Positions 39,601 to 51,461 of a DNA stretch of 64,000 nucleotides are shown here, one piece after another; within the stretch, counting starts at the first letter, position 1; every line of letters starts with the position of its first letter. The notes below the pieces were generated by a model. That model searched no databases. It was not told the origin of the DNA and saw only the letters and a list, made by a program, of their open reading frames with translations. Origin of the DNA: Pseudoscleropodium purum (taxonomy: Eukaryota; Streptophyta; Bryopsida; Hypnales; Brachytheciaceae); the NCBI GenBank assembly GCA_963969395.1, contig OZ017805.1, positions 8,494,001 through 8,558,000 of the forward strand, read 5' to 3'. Position numbers and translations under genes: made by a program.

Positions 39601-39980
39601 CCCTACTTAGAAAAATTCCTTTTAACATGTTATTTATTCTTAAACATGTACAATAGAACTAGATTTACATTTACTATTGAATTTATTCAAATTCAGAAAC
39701 AATAACAACAAATATACCAAAAAAACATGAAGAATGACATGTTTACAAGTTCTCAAAAATGTAAAAGCTTTAACTTCTCATGAAGGCTTTTAATTCCTAG
39801 GAATATATTTGGCCTTCAATAACTATGAAGTATACATATTAAAAGATGTATAAAATTTTATACAACTTAGAAATACTTAAAAGAAGTTGTGTGCATGAAA
39901 AAATAATTACAAGCAAACTCATGTTTTCAATTTTTGACTTCAAGACGTCCATGACCTACATATAGGATTTTACTAGATAG
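36670..39980. other. AT-rich stretch without supported gene
   Basis: No recognisable gene. An 88-codon frame at 37960-38226 plus begins MATNGLKTKVKSATLV and has plausible composition but no known motif. Simple ccatccatccatcc sequence lies near 37139. Near 38610-38640 the words tttagggtttaggg form a short plant telomere-like stretch. Confidence 0.45.
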
Positions 39981-39984
39981 AAAA

Positions 39985-42060
39985 AGAGCTAAATTTTGAG
40001 AATTCATGAGAAAACTAAATGCATGGTATTTTTATAATTTTTTTTATGGAAGAGAATTTTATTTCAGTAACCCATGTATTGTACTTTTAAAATAAAAAAG
40101 CTTAAAAGATTTGAGGTAAATTCAAAGAATGGAAGAAAAAAAATATACAAGTTCAAAATGACTTTGTCTTCTAGAATTCATGAGAAAACTAATTTTTTGC
40201 CACTTTAATGCAAATCTTTACAAAAAACAACTTATACTTCAATATTCCATGTGTTGTAGTTTTAAAATGGGTAAGCCGAAAAGACATGGGATAAATTCAA
40301 AACATAAAGAAAAAAATATGTAGAATTTGCAAAGGAGCTTAATTTTGGGAATTCATAAAAAAAACTAAATGCACAATATTTTTGTATTTTTTTATGGAAG
40401 AGAATTTTATTTTATATTTTTTTAAGTGAATGGAGGACTCGCAATGAAGTTCTAAATCATTTTTTCATATAGAAAAGATTTATGAATTTACTATTCTTTA
40501 GTTAATGAAGTTTAGAAATTGTATGAAATTCATATGAAATTCAAGATAGTACTTTATAAAATAGATCGCACAAAATGAACAGCTATAATTGTCCATTTTT
40601 TAATGACGAATAGTGGACATGAGTACACTTGAGTTCATGAAGTACAAAGAATTAATCAGATTCATATGAAATTAAGGATTGTACTTAAGTTCTGAATGTC
40701 ATGGCATACAATCATCAACTTCAATTGTACTCCCTTTGATGATTAATAGAGTTGACAGGACAGTCGGACGTCCGGGACGTCCGGACGCGGACGATGTGTC
40801 TGTAGCGTCCGCTGACATTCGCAGTCCCGGCGGACGCAGTGTCCGTCGGGACCGCCCCATCCGCTTGTCCCCCCGTCCGCCCTGTCCGCCCCGTCCACTT
40901 CGACCGCCCTGTTTCCGCCCGACCACCCTATCCAAATTGCCCCGCCCCACCCCGCCCGTTCACCTTCCGACAGCGGGAGGGACGCTGCGTCCGTTAGCAT
41001 CCGAACGTCCGGACGTCTGGGTTATGGACGCTATTTTGGGGCGAACGTACTGATTTGTCAATCCTGATGATTAATAGTTGATATGATTCCTCTTAACGGT
41101 TTGAGGCTTAAAAAATTAGGGTTTATAATGAGAATGAAATTAGTGATTGTACTTTATGAATGTCATATCATAGAATAAATACCTTTAATTGTGCTTTCAT
41201 TGATAATGAATAGAAGACATGGAAATTCAAAAACAATCATCATAATGAAATGAATACAATAATTGTATTTTAAATTATATTTTGACACAAAATTGATTTT
41301 TTAAATGCCCGCTTTTGCATAGAAATTATTAAATAACATTGAATCCTTAGAAAAAATACAAATTAAATTGCTTGACATTTTTAAAATTTGGGCCAATAAA
41401 ATATAAGTCTTAATCATTTCATACTCAATTTCAATTAATTTATCTACTTGAAGAAAATATAAATTCAAGTGGTCGTGAATTGAAAATTCATTTGGGATCT
41501 AATGCCTAAGATCAATTACAACTTCCTAAACCCTAAATTTCAGCATTCACATATAAAAAATTTATTGACATTTTCAAAGTTGGGCCTTTAGAGTCTAGGG
41601 CCCAATTCATTCGCAATTTCATATAATTTATATGAAGATGTATTTGTAAGTGGAAATGAATTGAAAATGCACGTGGAATTTATTGGTAAATTATAATTAC
41701 AATTTTCCAAAAAAGAACTTAGACATTTGCATACAAAATTCCTTAACATTTTTCAAATTTAGACCATTATAATATAGCACTTACTTCATTCTCAATTTAA
41801 TTGAATTCAAGTGAAATTCATGAAGCTTTTTATGCCTACGACTAGTTATATCTTTCTAAAAAAATTGAAGCATTCTCATAAAAACATCAAGGAATTTTTG
41901 AATTTGAGCCATTAAAGTCTATGAAGCATTTCATTCTCGATTTTATCTAATTTACATGAAGATGAATTTCTAAATGGGCATGAATTAAAAATCCACGTAA
42001 GCCTAAACGCTTAAGACTAATTATAACTACTTAAATAATTGAAGTTAGTTTAGGTTATCT
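39985..42060 (+). repeat. Old AT-rich tandem repeats, units of about 125-190 bp
   Basis: Three related series are visible. Units with gaattcatgagaaaacta start near 39990, 40170 and 40345. Units with gaaat-a-g-attgtactt and gaatgtcat start near 40535, 40668 and 41136. Units with acatttttaaaatttgggcc start near 41377, 41568, 41744 and 41895, each followed by tcattctcaattt, tacatgaagat and gaattgaaaat. The series are AT-rich and diverged. MITE copy 2 interrupts the second series. Confidence 0.7.
40747..41066 (+). mobile_element. GC-rich non-autonomous hAT-type element (MITE), copy 2
   Basis: Ends are TAGAGTTGACA at 40747 and TGTCAATCCTG ending at 41066. The 8-bp duplication ATGATTAA flanks it at 40739-40746 and 41067-41074. 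Orientation and sequence match copy 1, but it is about 90 bp shorter. The subterminal region contains GGACGTCCGGGACGTCCGG, and the middle has pyrimidine-rich cccgtccgccctgtccgcc words. The two frames covering it on opposite strands are GC-composition artefacts. Confidence 0.85.
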
Positions 42061-42609
42061 TCTAAAGGTCCAATGCAATTTGAATATCCTTGCAATGCAT
42101 ATTTTGTTTTCATGTTATGATTTTTGCCCTCTAAAAAATTAAGAGTACTTAATAGTCAATGAATAACATCTCATTATAAAAATGGACCAATTTTTTTTTT
42201 AATAAATTTCAAAATTAAACGAATTGAATAAAATCCAAACATAAATTCCATTTGGAAATCTGTCGTTAGTATAAAGGTCTTTCTAAATCAATTTTATCAT
42301 TGAGAAAATAATTTTCACCAAAATTAAACATAAATTCCTATTGTGATTTCATTTGATTTCGATTTTTAGATTGATACTCTACTTTAAATTTTTTTTTTTT
42401 TTCTCTTTTTGTTCACAACATGGACTACCAAAGGCTCTTAAATCTTAAAAAGGATTTCAAATGGAATTACTATATGAAAGATATAACTAACCTCTTTTAT
42501 GCAAATCTCCTTTTCTCCTTCTATTTAATTCTAAAAAAAACTTAATTTAATTTTTATGGAACGAAAGATGAAATCCAAAACCAACCTCATTTGAATCTCA
42601 TAAATTTCA

Positions 42610-42715
42610 AATGTGTGCATATTTGATTGCCATTTTTTTAACTTTACATCTACAAGGTGCAATTTGCGCCTATTGATACTATGTCTAATGTTTAGCACAT
42701 TCTAATCTTTGAATG
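42610..42715 (+). repeat. Direct repeat unit, copy 1 of 2
   Basis: This ~100-bp segment (gcatatttgattgcc, then tacaaggtgcaatttg, ending tagcacattctaa) recurs at 43671-43762 in direct orientation. The 0.95 kb between them holds the 62-bp array. No target-site duplication or LTR-type termini were seen, so it may be a segmental duplication. Confidence 0.7.
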
Positions 42716-43219
42716 GCACAAAGAATTTGCGGAATAGAAGGTTGACATATAGTAGAACCAATTGACAGTAAATTAGAAAGGCAATTCAAAATGCCTGAAA
42801 CAAGTAGAAGCCTCTTGCATGGGTCAATGCAATATTATGAACAAAAATATGATAAAATAGGAGCATCAAGAAGTTTTGCTAATGAAGCCAAAAAAAAAAG
42901 GAAAGGAAATGATTGCACACAAAATAAATGTCATTGACTTGGAATAGAAGTACTTTCCATCTTAAAGCCAAAAAAAATGAAATGAAATGATCTAAACATG
43001 TGAACAAGCATATTTATTTATTTTAAGGTGAGCATTTATTTTACGAAAGAGGTAAACCAAGATAAATATAAATTTAACTAAAGAAGGATTGCAAATCTAT
43101 TTACAAGTTAGATTGGTGGATACCAAACCCCAAACCCTAAATCCTAAACAATAACCTTTAACATTGCTTTAAACTCAATGCTTCAATTTAGATAAAAAAA
43201 TATTCTTACCAAAAAAAAA

Positions 43220-43680
43220 TGTAATTTGGAAATGGTTTGTATATTAAAGTCCTAATTATGATGTAATACACAAAAACAATGGGTAATATGGAAATCACAA
43301 ATAAAAATAGGAAATATGGAAATGGTTTGTCTGTCAAAGTCATAATTATGAAATGCACCCAAAAAATATGGAATGTGGAAATAGTTTGTGTGTTAGAGTC
43401 ATAGGATTTAACACAAAAAAATATAATATGGAAATAATTTGAGTATTAGAGTCATAATTATGAAGCATACTAAAAAAAATATGGAAGATGGAAATGGTTT
43501 GGGAATTAGGGTCAAAGGATCTGACACAAAAATAAATATGATATGGAAATAGTTTGAGAGTTAGGCATAATTATGAAGCACACTAAAAAAGAATATGAAA
43601 TGTCGAAATGGTTTGTGTGTTAGGATCAAAGGATCTCGCCCACAAAAAAAATTTGAATATGGAAATGGTTTTTGCATATT
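43220..43680 (+). repeat. Tandem array, about 62-bp unit with 124-bp dimer pattern
   Basis: Units share atatggaaatggtttg, then gt--gttagggtcat, and end acacaaaaaaatat. Alternate units read ataattatgaagcac and aaaggatctgaca, giving a dimeric higher-order pattern. About seven units are visible. Confidence 0.8.
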
Positions 43681-43762
43681 TGGTTGCTATTTTTTAACTT
43701 TGCATATAGAAGGTGCAATTTGTGTCCAGAGATATTAGTCTACTATTTAGCACATTCTAAAA
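43671..43762 (+). repeat. Direct repeat unit, copy 2 of 2
   Basis: Counterpart of 42610-42715. It shares gcatatttggttgc, aaggtgcaatttgtg and tagcacattctaa, and begins immediately after the last unit of the 62-bp array. Confidence 0.7.
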
Positions 43763-44355
43763 AACCAAGTACAAGGGTATGGAGGTGTAAGTCTCATGAC
43801 CCATTTATACTTTTCATAATTGAAGTTACAAATTTTTTTCGTCATTCAATCTTATTTACTAGTGTATAATACTTGTATACTTAGTTAGTATTGGTTAAAT
43901 TTATATAATTATTTATTATATTGTTTGCAAATAATCCGATATCTTACAATATATGTGCCGGCAAATTGCAAACATCTTGCAATGTAAGTGCTAAGGTGAT
44001 TTGACAATTTTCCTTGCCCATTTAGAAAATGCTTAAATTTTTTCTTTTTCTCCCATCTAAGAATTTGTAAATTTTGAATTTATATTTGCAATCAATTGCT
44101 CCAATTAATTAACCAAAACCCTAAAATATAAATTCATGAAGCACAAAAAAGGTTATTTTTGTTTTACTTGCACTCATTAAGATATTTGCATTGTGGTCAA
44201 ATGGTTTAGGATGGACACTTGATGACCCCAATGTGGTTTTTCAAACCACAATCAATGCCTTACATGATAGTTATGGAGTAATTAGTGACCTCAATAGGTT
44301 TTTCCAACTTTTTTAGTGTTAAATTCTTTGTAAAAACTAATTTTTTAGATCTTCC

Positions 44356-44646
44356 ATGTTTGAAAATGTTGTGACTACATTTGATAGGAAGATGACCATG
44401 TTGGATTCAAATTTTGTTAGTCATGAGGTAGCATATAGACTCCTATGGGCTGATCACTTCAAAAATTCAAAACTAATTCATACTTGGTCCAAAAAATATA
44501 ATTTCAAATGTCCTTGTTATCTCTCATACTTATCTTCAGGTAGAAAAAAATTTGAATTTTTTTGGCAATGGCATGAAGGCATACTCCTCATTTTGACCAC
44601 AATGAGGTCTTTTACCTTATATGTCCTAAACACTCAACATGTTTAA
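44356..44646 (+). CDS. Hypothetical 96-codon ORF, unrecognised
   Basis: An open frame starting MFENVVTTFDRKMTMLDS, with balanced composition, a Lys-rich middle (KKYNFKCPC) and FWQWHEG. It stands alone in AT-rich DNA, and no upstream promoter or neighbouring frame supports it. I recognise no family. It could be a remnant of a TE gene or a chance frame. Confidence 0.25.
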   Translation: MFENVVTTFDRKMTMLDSNFVSHEVAYRLLWADHFKNSKLIHTWSKKYNFKCPCYLSYLSSGRKKFEFFWQWHEGILLILTTMRSFTLYVLNTQHV

Positions 44647-44649
44647 ATT

Positions 44650-45960
44650 GATGTTGCTTTGGAACAAAGCCTATGGGTTGTAGGTCACCAAAGCTAGGTA
44701 AGAGGCTTGGAAAAATACGTTTGGTGTCGATTCGTGGCTCGAAGATCAAGTTCAATGCACCCATGGGAGGTCATCTCCCACCTCTCATTGTTTTTTCCTT
44801 GTTTCATGTTGTTTTCTTACATTCTCATTGTTTGTCTCCTGTGTTATATGTTTGTCATGTGTTGTTTCTTTACCTTTCTCTAGTGGTTGGTTGCATGGTA
44901 GCTTTGTCTTGGACTTAGTGTGGGTTTAGGAGTTCGAGTTTGTACTTTGAGTAAGTGAATGAGTTTAGGTTTGGACTTGGTGTAAGTGAGTGAGTTTTGT
45001 TTTAGGAGTGACTTTTTTTTAGTGTGAGTTCTGGTATGGTTGTTTTTAGTTGTTGTTTTAGAAGTGACTTCTCTCTGGTGCGAGTTCTAGTGCGGTTGAG
45101 TTCAATTGTGAGTGCATAATTCATCTAGTTCTGGGACAAAGTTCAGTTCACGTGTGATTGCAGTATTGTGGTGCGGCATCGGTGAGATCTATTGCAGATG
45201 ACATTAGGTGTGTCGTAAGTGTAGTGTTGTTGTGCAGCACATAAGTTGTGAGGTAACCATCATGTGAGCTTCAAGCTATGGGGTGAGGTTTAATAGTGTG
45301 AGCCATATGAACTTTGGGGTGCAGCACATGAGTTGTGTACGATGTGAGCTTTGAGCTTTGCAACGAGGTTTGATAGTGAGAGTCGTGTGAGCTTTAAGAA
45401 GCAACGTGTGAGCTATGAGTGTTGTTTGAACTTTGGGTGAGGTTTGGAAGTGTGATTTTTAGTGAGACAACATTCTATTTGCATTGGAGGTGCTTCTTTC
45501 AAGTGCAGATGTGTATTCTCTTTTCGATTTTGTATGTTGCAGGTTTCCAATATGAGTTTTACAACAAATTGTGCATATTTCAGTTTACATCTATTTTGTA
45601 ATTCAAAGTCCTCATTTGTTAAGGATTAGAGATGCTGTAGAGGAGTTTTACATATTCAAAATTGGATGTAGATTTGCTTTCTAGATTCACGATTGGGTAA
45701 TCCATCTTTGTTGCAATCTTCCAAACTAATGTACTAGTTTAGGGTTTAGGCTAAATACATACACCATTTGGTAATGCCTCTAGGCGTTAGAAAGGAGGGA
45801 GCAAATTTTGCAGTACTACTGTGGAAGTGTTCAAGAACACACTTCTTAAATTTCATGCTAAAGGTAGGCAATTCATTAGCCTGTGGATTAGATTTTCCGT
45901 TTACAAATTAGAGTTTAGGCACTTATGATGCAAAAATGAACTCAACATGAAACCAATAGG
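44650..45960. other. No supported gene; GT-rich stretch
   Basis: From 44930 to 45440 the plus strand is rich in gtgag, gtgtg and gagct words with loose internal repetition (for example gtgtgagc-ttgagctttg near 45260-45420). No protein is recognisable. Confidence 0.4.
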
Positions 45961-45972
45961 TGATAATTTGTG

Positions 45973-46567
45973 TATCATTGACTCGACAATACTATAAAAT
46001 TATAATCTCTACTTTTAAGAAATTTGAATAAAATAGTAATATTGGAAATCAAATGTTATCGTCGAGTCGATGATGCATAGTCACATAATATTTGATCACA
46101 TGATCTTTAAGTATATGCGAATGAAAGTATTTCAATTATGAGTTGAAAATCTCAGTTAGCTTATAATAGCTATTGATAAAGTAAATTTTAGAAGATAATA
46201 TTAAAATCATGTTTCAAGAAAGAGCAACTATCCTTGAGTCAACAATACCAACAAAATAAATAAAATGATTTGTAACCAAAACAATTTTCTACTAAATGGT
46301 AAAAAAAAACGTAACAATAGCCACTTTTTTTATAAGATAAAATCTTAGGAAATTGTCAGAAAAATTTATAGACCTACAAACTACATGCAAGAACAGTCCT
46401 CCATCTGTCGTCAACTTGACAATAGGTAATAATACACTTCTTTGTTACAATCAATAATAGCTTCTACAAAGATTTTGCTTACTCGGACTAGTTCAGACAA
46501 TAATAGAAAACTAAAACATATAGAACAATAACATATACTACTATTGATTCAACAATAACTAAAATTA
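45973..46567. repeat. Dispersed palindromes, group 2
   Basis: Five members of the TATCNTYRANTYRASRATA family lie at 45973, 46056 (TATCGTCGAGTCGATGAT), 46229, 46405 and 46549, at 80-175 bp spacing. They lie just upstream of the first block of the coding relic that starts near 46690. Confidence 0.7.
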
Positions 46568-46689
46568 CTTGAATACAAAAATAATGATGATCTCTTAGTA
46601 GAAAAAAGAGTTCATGTATCTAAACAATCTTTTAATTTTCTATCCTGAAGTTATAAAGATGGCACATGTAGACAACTATTCCTTAATGT

Positions 46690-49600
46690 AGCCTCACCTT
46701 CATCTATTTGTAAACCCCTTAAACGACGAACCCTTCATTGATGAAATGGAGGACATGTACGGGACGTTATGGGAGTTCAATGACCATGTGACAACATGGA
46801 GTTTTAGAGTCAACTGTTGGAAGAATTACGTATACCTTCGCTACCAAATCTAAAGGAAGAACTTCAAAAAGAAGGTGATGCTCATTGAGGAACACCAGAA
46901 GAATTACATCATCATCATTCTTTGTGAAGTTGACGACAATGGAAAAACAAGGAGCACTATTACTCCATTGTAATTAATGTACACTCGACCCATAGCAAGT
47001 TCAACCTTGACAATTTAATGACATTTCTAGAGGGGTCTTAGATGGAGTCCCTCAATGAGGAGTTCAAAAATAATCAATATACTCCTTAGGTTGGTAGTAC
47101 AACCAAGTCCAATGCCCATAGACTTTAGTTCATTTTTCAAATGCTGGACCGATATGTCCTAGAAAATGTTGAAGCATGACCTTTGATAGGTCGAAGTGCT
47201 ACCTAGGTATCAAATACTCCACAAAAGTCAACACTTGGAATTGGTGCCACAAGAAGCACAAAGATACGTCGTACTCAAGCAAGATCCGAGCCCAAAAAAC
47301 GAGATGTTGCACCATCTAGTGGGGGCTAAAACTAGTAAAAAGAGGAAGAAGAATCTTCCCAGTGGAACTGCAGGGGTTGATAGTTCTGCATCAGCGTTGA
47401 CGACAATTTCTATTGGAACAATTCTGGCAGCTGAACCAATATCGGATTACGAAAAATTTGCCGTAATCCAAAAGGAATTTTGGAATGAGTACAATAACTA
47501 CTTTTTACATGACATGGAGATGGTTTCCATCCCTATAAGTCAATGCATAATCGCGAGTGACCAATATGTCATTTGCACTTTATAGAGAAACATAATTGAC
47601 GCCATTAAAAAAGAACTGATTCAATTCATTGACATCAAGCAGTGCCAAAAGGTTTGCCTCACGCCAATTGATAAGAATAATTGACTACTAAAAGAGAAGC
47701 CAGAGAAATGGGATGACATTAAAGACAACAATTTTATGATCATAAATGGCCAACATAGTATAACACCATCCCAAGAGCTTTAATATGGAGGTTGCGGGGA
47801 GGATAGAAAAATAAAGCTATAGATATGAGATGCTTTCATCATATAGACTTTGGATCATACAAAGTTATGAAACATCTCAAAATACTATAATATTACTAAT
47901 CACTTGGATCACACCTAACCAACATGGGCGAACCAAATCATTGCATGTCAGAACATCTAGGTCACGTACAAACGTGCCACTAACAAAGTGACTAACCTCG
48001 CAAAAAGAAAAAACAAGTCAGTGTATCATGTCAATAATTGTAAGGTATACATCTCCTTTCCATTCCTATCATTGAGTTGACGATAACCTTCTATCTTGCT
48101 TTCACTTGTATCGTTGAGTCAAAGATCTTCAAATTTGCATTTGTTTTTTGACTTTTCAAATGCACTTGTCTACAAAAATTCATGGATGCAATAATTGAGC
48201 GGTTCCAAAATATAAATCCCAACAAAGATGGAGCTTTGATATCTCGAACTACAAATCTCAAAAATGAGATCAAAATCATTATGTTGCTAGACGAGCTTTT
48301 TGCTTATTGACATAAATTTTTGATAATGCACGCTAACAACAAGTTGATGGTTCCTTGATGAGGTTCAAGGATTTGAAAAGATTCAAAATCAAAGAAATGT
48401 CAATGAAAAGAGAGTTTTTCAAACATTATGGTTGGTTTATAGATAGAGACTACGAAGTGTTTGCGCAACATTTGCTTTGCAGAGATGCCAAAACAGAATG
48501 CATATAATCTAAAAGTCTCTATCTTGAGAACAAAGATTCTTGTGTTTGACAACATATTGGAAGCGGATTGGGTGGAGAGGAGGAAAAAAAAGAAAGCTAT
48601 CATTCAAGATTTGTTGGCGTTGAAGTCTTCATTGGTGTTCATGGATAGCAAAGAGTATGTTGTGCATGATGCTCGGAGGGCCTAGAAATTCAGACATAGG
48701 TTCACCTTGGCCTCTTGGGACTTTCTTTTATCACACCCAAAAGCCAAATACTTCAAGAAGCGGCTTCAAAACGATGTGTGGATTAGATGAGCTAAGGATC
48801 TCAAGAAGGTAATGCTTGAGGTCCTTTACATGTTTACAAGGTTCATGATGTTGAAGTATCAACTTCCTAAACCTTTGGGATGAGTGCAGATGAAGGGGAT
48901 CAATATCAGCACTAGGACAATGGTGTTAGGCACTCATTACCACTACCGGCCCTGGGAAGTGAATCTCATCGTGATTGACATCAAGGAGGTGCTAAGAGCA
49001 TCCTCTAAGAACACTACAAGTGACATCAATCCTTTTTTTGACATCTTGCTTCACAAAATGAACCCCACAATGATTGAGCCGAATGTCTAGCTCTTCATTT
49101 TTGAGAATATGGAGGAGGTCCATTACGCAACAAGTTATGCATCCTTGAAATTAGGGTATTATAAATATGTGCTTAGTACTTATGTCCCCAACAAGGCCGA
49201 GATGTTAAACAATATTACTAATTAGGCCTAGAACATTCCAGACGTGCACTTGCTCTTTCTTTTTAAGAAAGTCAATGAGTTTGCGATTGCATCATAGGCG
49301 TTACTTAGGCCTAAATATGACACTCCCGCAAATACTATGAATGCTTCAAAGAATACAGAGGCCAAGTGGCATATCGAAGCCTCCAAATGGAGTTCTACCT
49401 TGAAATCCTTTGCGATTTTGTGAAGCCAGAAGAAAATGTTTTTGGCATCTATATGAGTGCCAAATTTATGCTTGTCGCAAAGTTATGAATAATTCTGAGT
49501 AGTGCCATCTATCATCAACTCAAGGATACATATTGCTAAATTTATTTTTTAATTTCCTTGATTTTATGATTAACTTCATTTTCCATCCTGTTGCCGACTG

Positions 49601-51461
49601 TGGTTATTGTTGAGTTGACAATATCCTTATGTTTTTGAATGTGCCTTCTGACTTGCCTCATCTAATCGCTTCTCTATTATGTATAGATGTTCGGAGCATT
49701 TTACTACAATTTCGTTGACATGGATGACATGAAGATATATGGAAGAATATCATATTTAACAAATAAGATGGACAAGAACGATTTCATGTTCTCTATTTTT
49801 CTTTATTTGCTCTTGTACAAATGGCCACTTCGTCATGGACCCGTGATTGTTCATTCAAACTCTTTGCCATTACCTCCTATGATTCTATAGTCTTTGACTA
49901 AACTAGCTATACCAACAAACTAGTCTAGGGAGACTATCGGACCGCATGTGAGCAATGATTCTAGAGTAGAAGGCATTGATGAATTTGGAACCAATACATT
50001 CTAAATGCATGCATGGAAGTTGAACATGGATGAGCTGCCTCTTACAGTTGTCTCTCCTACTGCGCGAGATACCCCTCCAATGCTTATCGCTCTTGTTGCT
50101 TTTGCTACTGCACTTGCCTCTGCAACTATGACAATTATACTTACTTGTCTCTAGTTTAGGCAAACAGAGGTTGTGAAATAGATAATGAGTTTTAGAGGTA
50201 GTATGAAGAGGAAATTGAGCAGTTGTTGAGAGAATAGGATGCCTGGTAGGACAAAGATGAGCCCATGAATGACATCAATCAACCAGATGATGTCATCATA
50301 AAGAAGTTCGAGCTTCTACCGGTGCCCAAGTTTCCGAAAATTGTAGAAGAGGGCCTAATTTTCTTGAGTGATGATGAATACATCAATCACTCCTATTCTT
50401 CAAATGACGATGACAAGGACCCCAATGCTTCCCTAAGGTTAAGGAGATGAAGCCTATCATCTTGCCAGATGGTATCATTGTCAAGGTCGAGAAGGGCTAC
50501 TAGATAGAGGACGAGGACAAATAGCTTAAGAAGATTGCTCAGAAGCAGGAAAAGGAGGCGTTGGAAAGGGAGCTGAAGGAGGTAGTTGTCGAGACTACTG
50601 AGACAAAGTAGAAGCTAAAGAAGCTCTAGGAGAAATTGGCAACTCAAGAAGTGAAATATGATGCGTTCTAAGCCCAGATTCAGCAAATTATGCTTTCATT
50701 GGCCACACAACTGTCCTAGTTGCAGAGGCATGCTCTGGGCTCTTCCTTACATGTTATAGTGGAAGTATCTAGTCCCTTTCCCACACTTGCAGTTGTGCAA
50801 CAGGTGTAGAATTTGGTGTCTAGGCTGCCTTATCTTTGAATCGACGATAAGATGTAGCCTATGTCTCTCACTAATGTGGATGTGGTGCTCTGCACTTCAG
50901 CGTCACAGCTCCCCATAGTCCCTTGTCCATAGAAAGAGGTGTTTGAAGTGAACATTCCAAAAGCTATGGATACAATAGTGGGGATACAAAATAAAGTATA
51001 TGATGAGCCTTATCCTTAAGTTGAGGATAAGACTGATGAAAAAGCTAGGCCCTTAGAGAAAATACCGACATGTGGGACAGCTTTTGAGTCAGTCCAGTCT
51101 CCAATTGAGATCGAGGAAGAAAAGATCGACTACAAAGACAATGACCACGGAATTTGAGACATTGTCTCAGAGGAGCATGGAAGAGGGCCTTTGACATCGG
51201 CAATAATGGTGGGAGAAACTTCTCAGGCACCTAAATCAGCACAAGTACAACCCTTTGATCCGTATAGATTTGATTGAGTCCACATATTGGATTCGTGTTT
51301 TGTGAAGTAAGTGTCGAATCTCATCTTCGTATACGCTGCTTCACAAGATGGTGTGGCCACTCCTTAATTGGATGATGTGCATGGTGATACTATCTATAGT
51401 GTCTCTTATGTGATCTAGTGTAGTATAGTCTTCACCTTGAGTATACAGTTTTGTTGGCCAT
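46690..51461 (+). pseudogene. Large unknown coding relic H, blocks 1-3
   Basis: Three long plus-strand coding-like blocks lie at about 46690-47985, 48340-49480 and 49687-51461. Block 1 has DEMEDMYGTLWEFNDHVTTW, a 129-codon open frame (47196-47585) with a KKRKKN basic patch, and MIINGQHSITPSQEL, which recalls the NGQHS motif of ParB/DGQHR-like domains (tentative). Block 2 has TRTMVLGTHYHYRPWEVNLI. Block 3 is acidic, with a Lys/Glu coiled coil near 50520-50700. Stops are mostly TAG or TGA at positions where Trp or Gln is expected. The gaps between blocks may be introns: AG|GTATAC at 48043 and a pyrimidine-rich run ending tatag before ATG at 49687. A1 interrupts it at 51461. I do not recognise the family. 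Confidence 0.5.
48067..51030. repeat. Dispersed palindromes, group 3
   Basis: Six family members lie at 48067, 48109, 49510, 49604, 50830 and 51010. The first four lie in the apparent gaps between coding blocks of relic H. The last two lie within its frame, each reading P-Y-L/P-stop-I/V-D/E-D-K. Confidence 0.7.
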
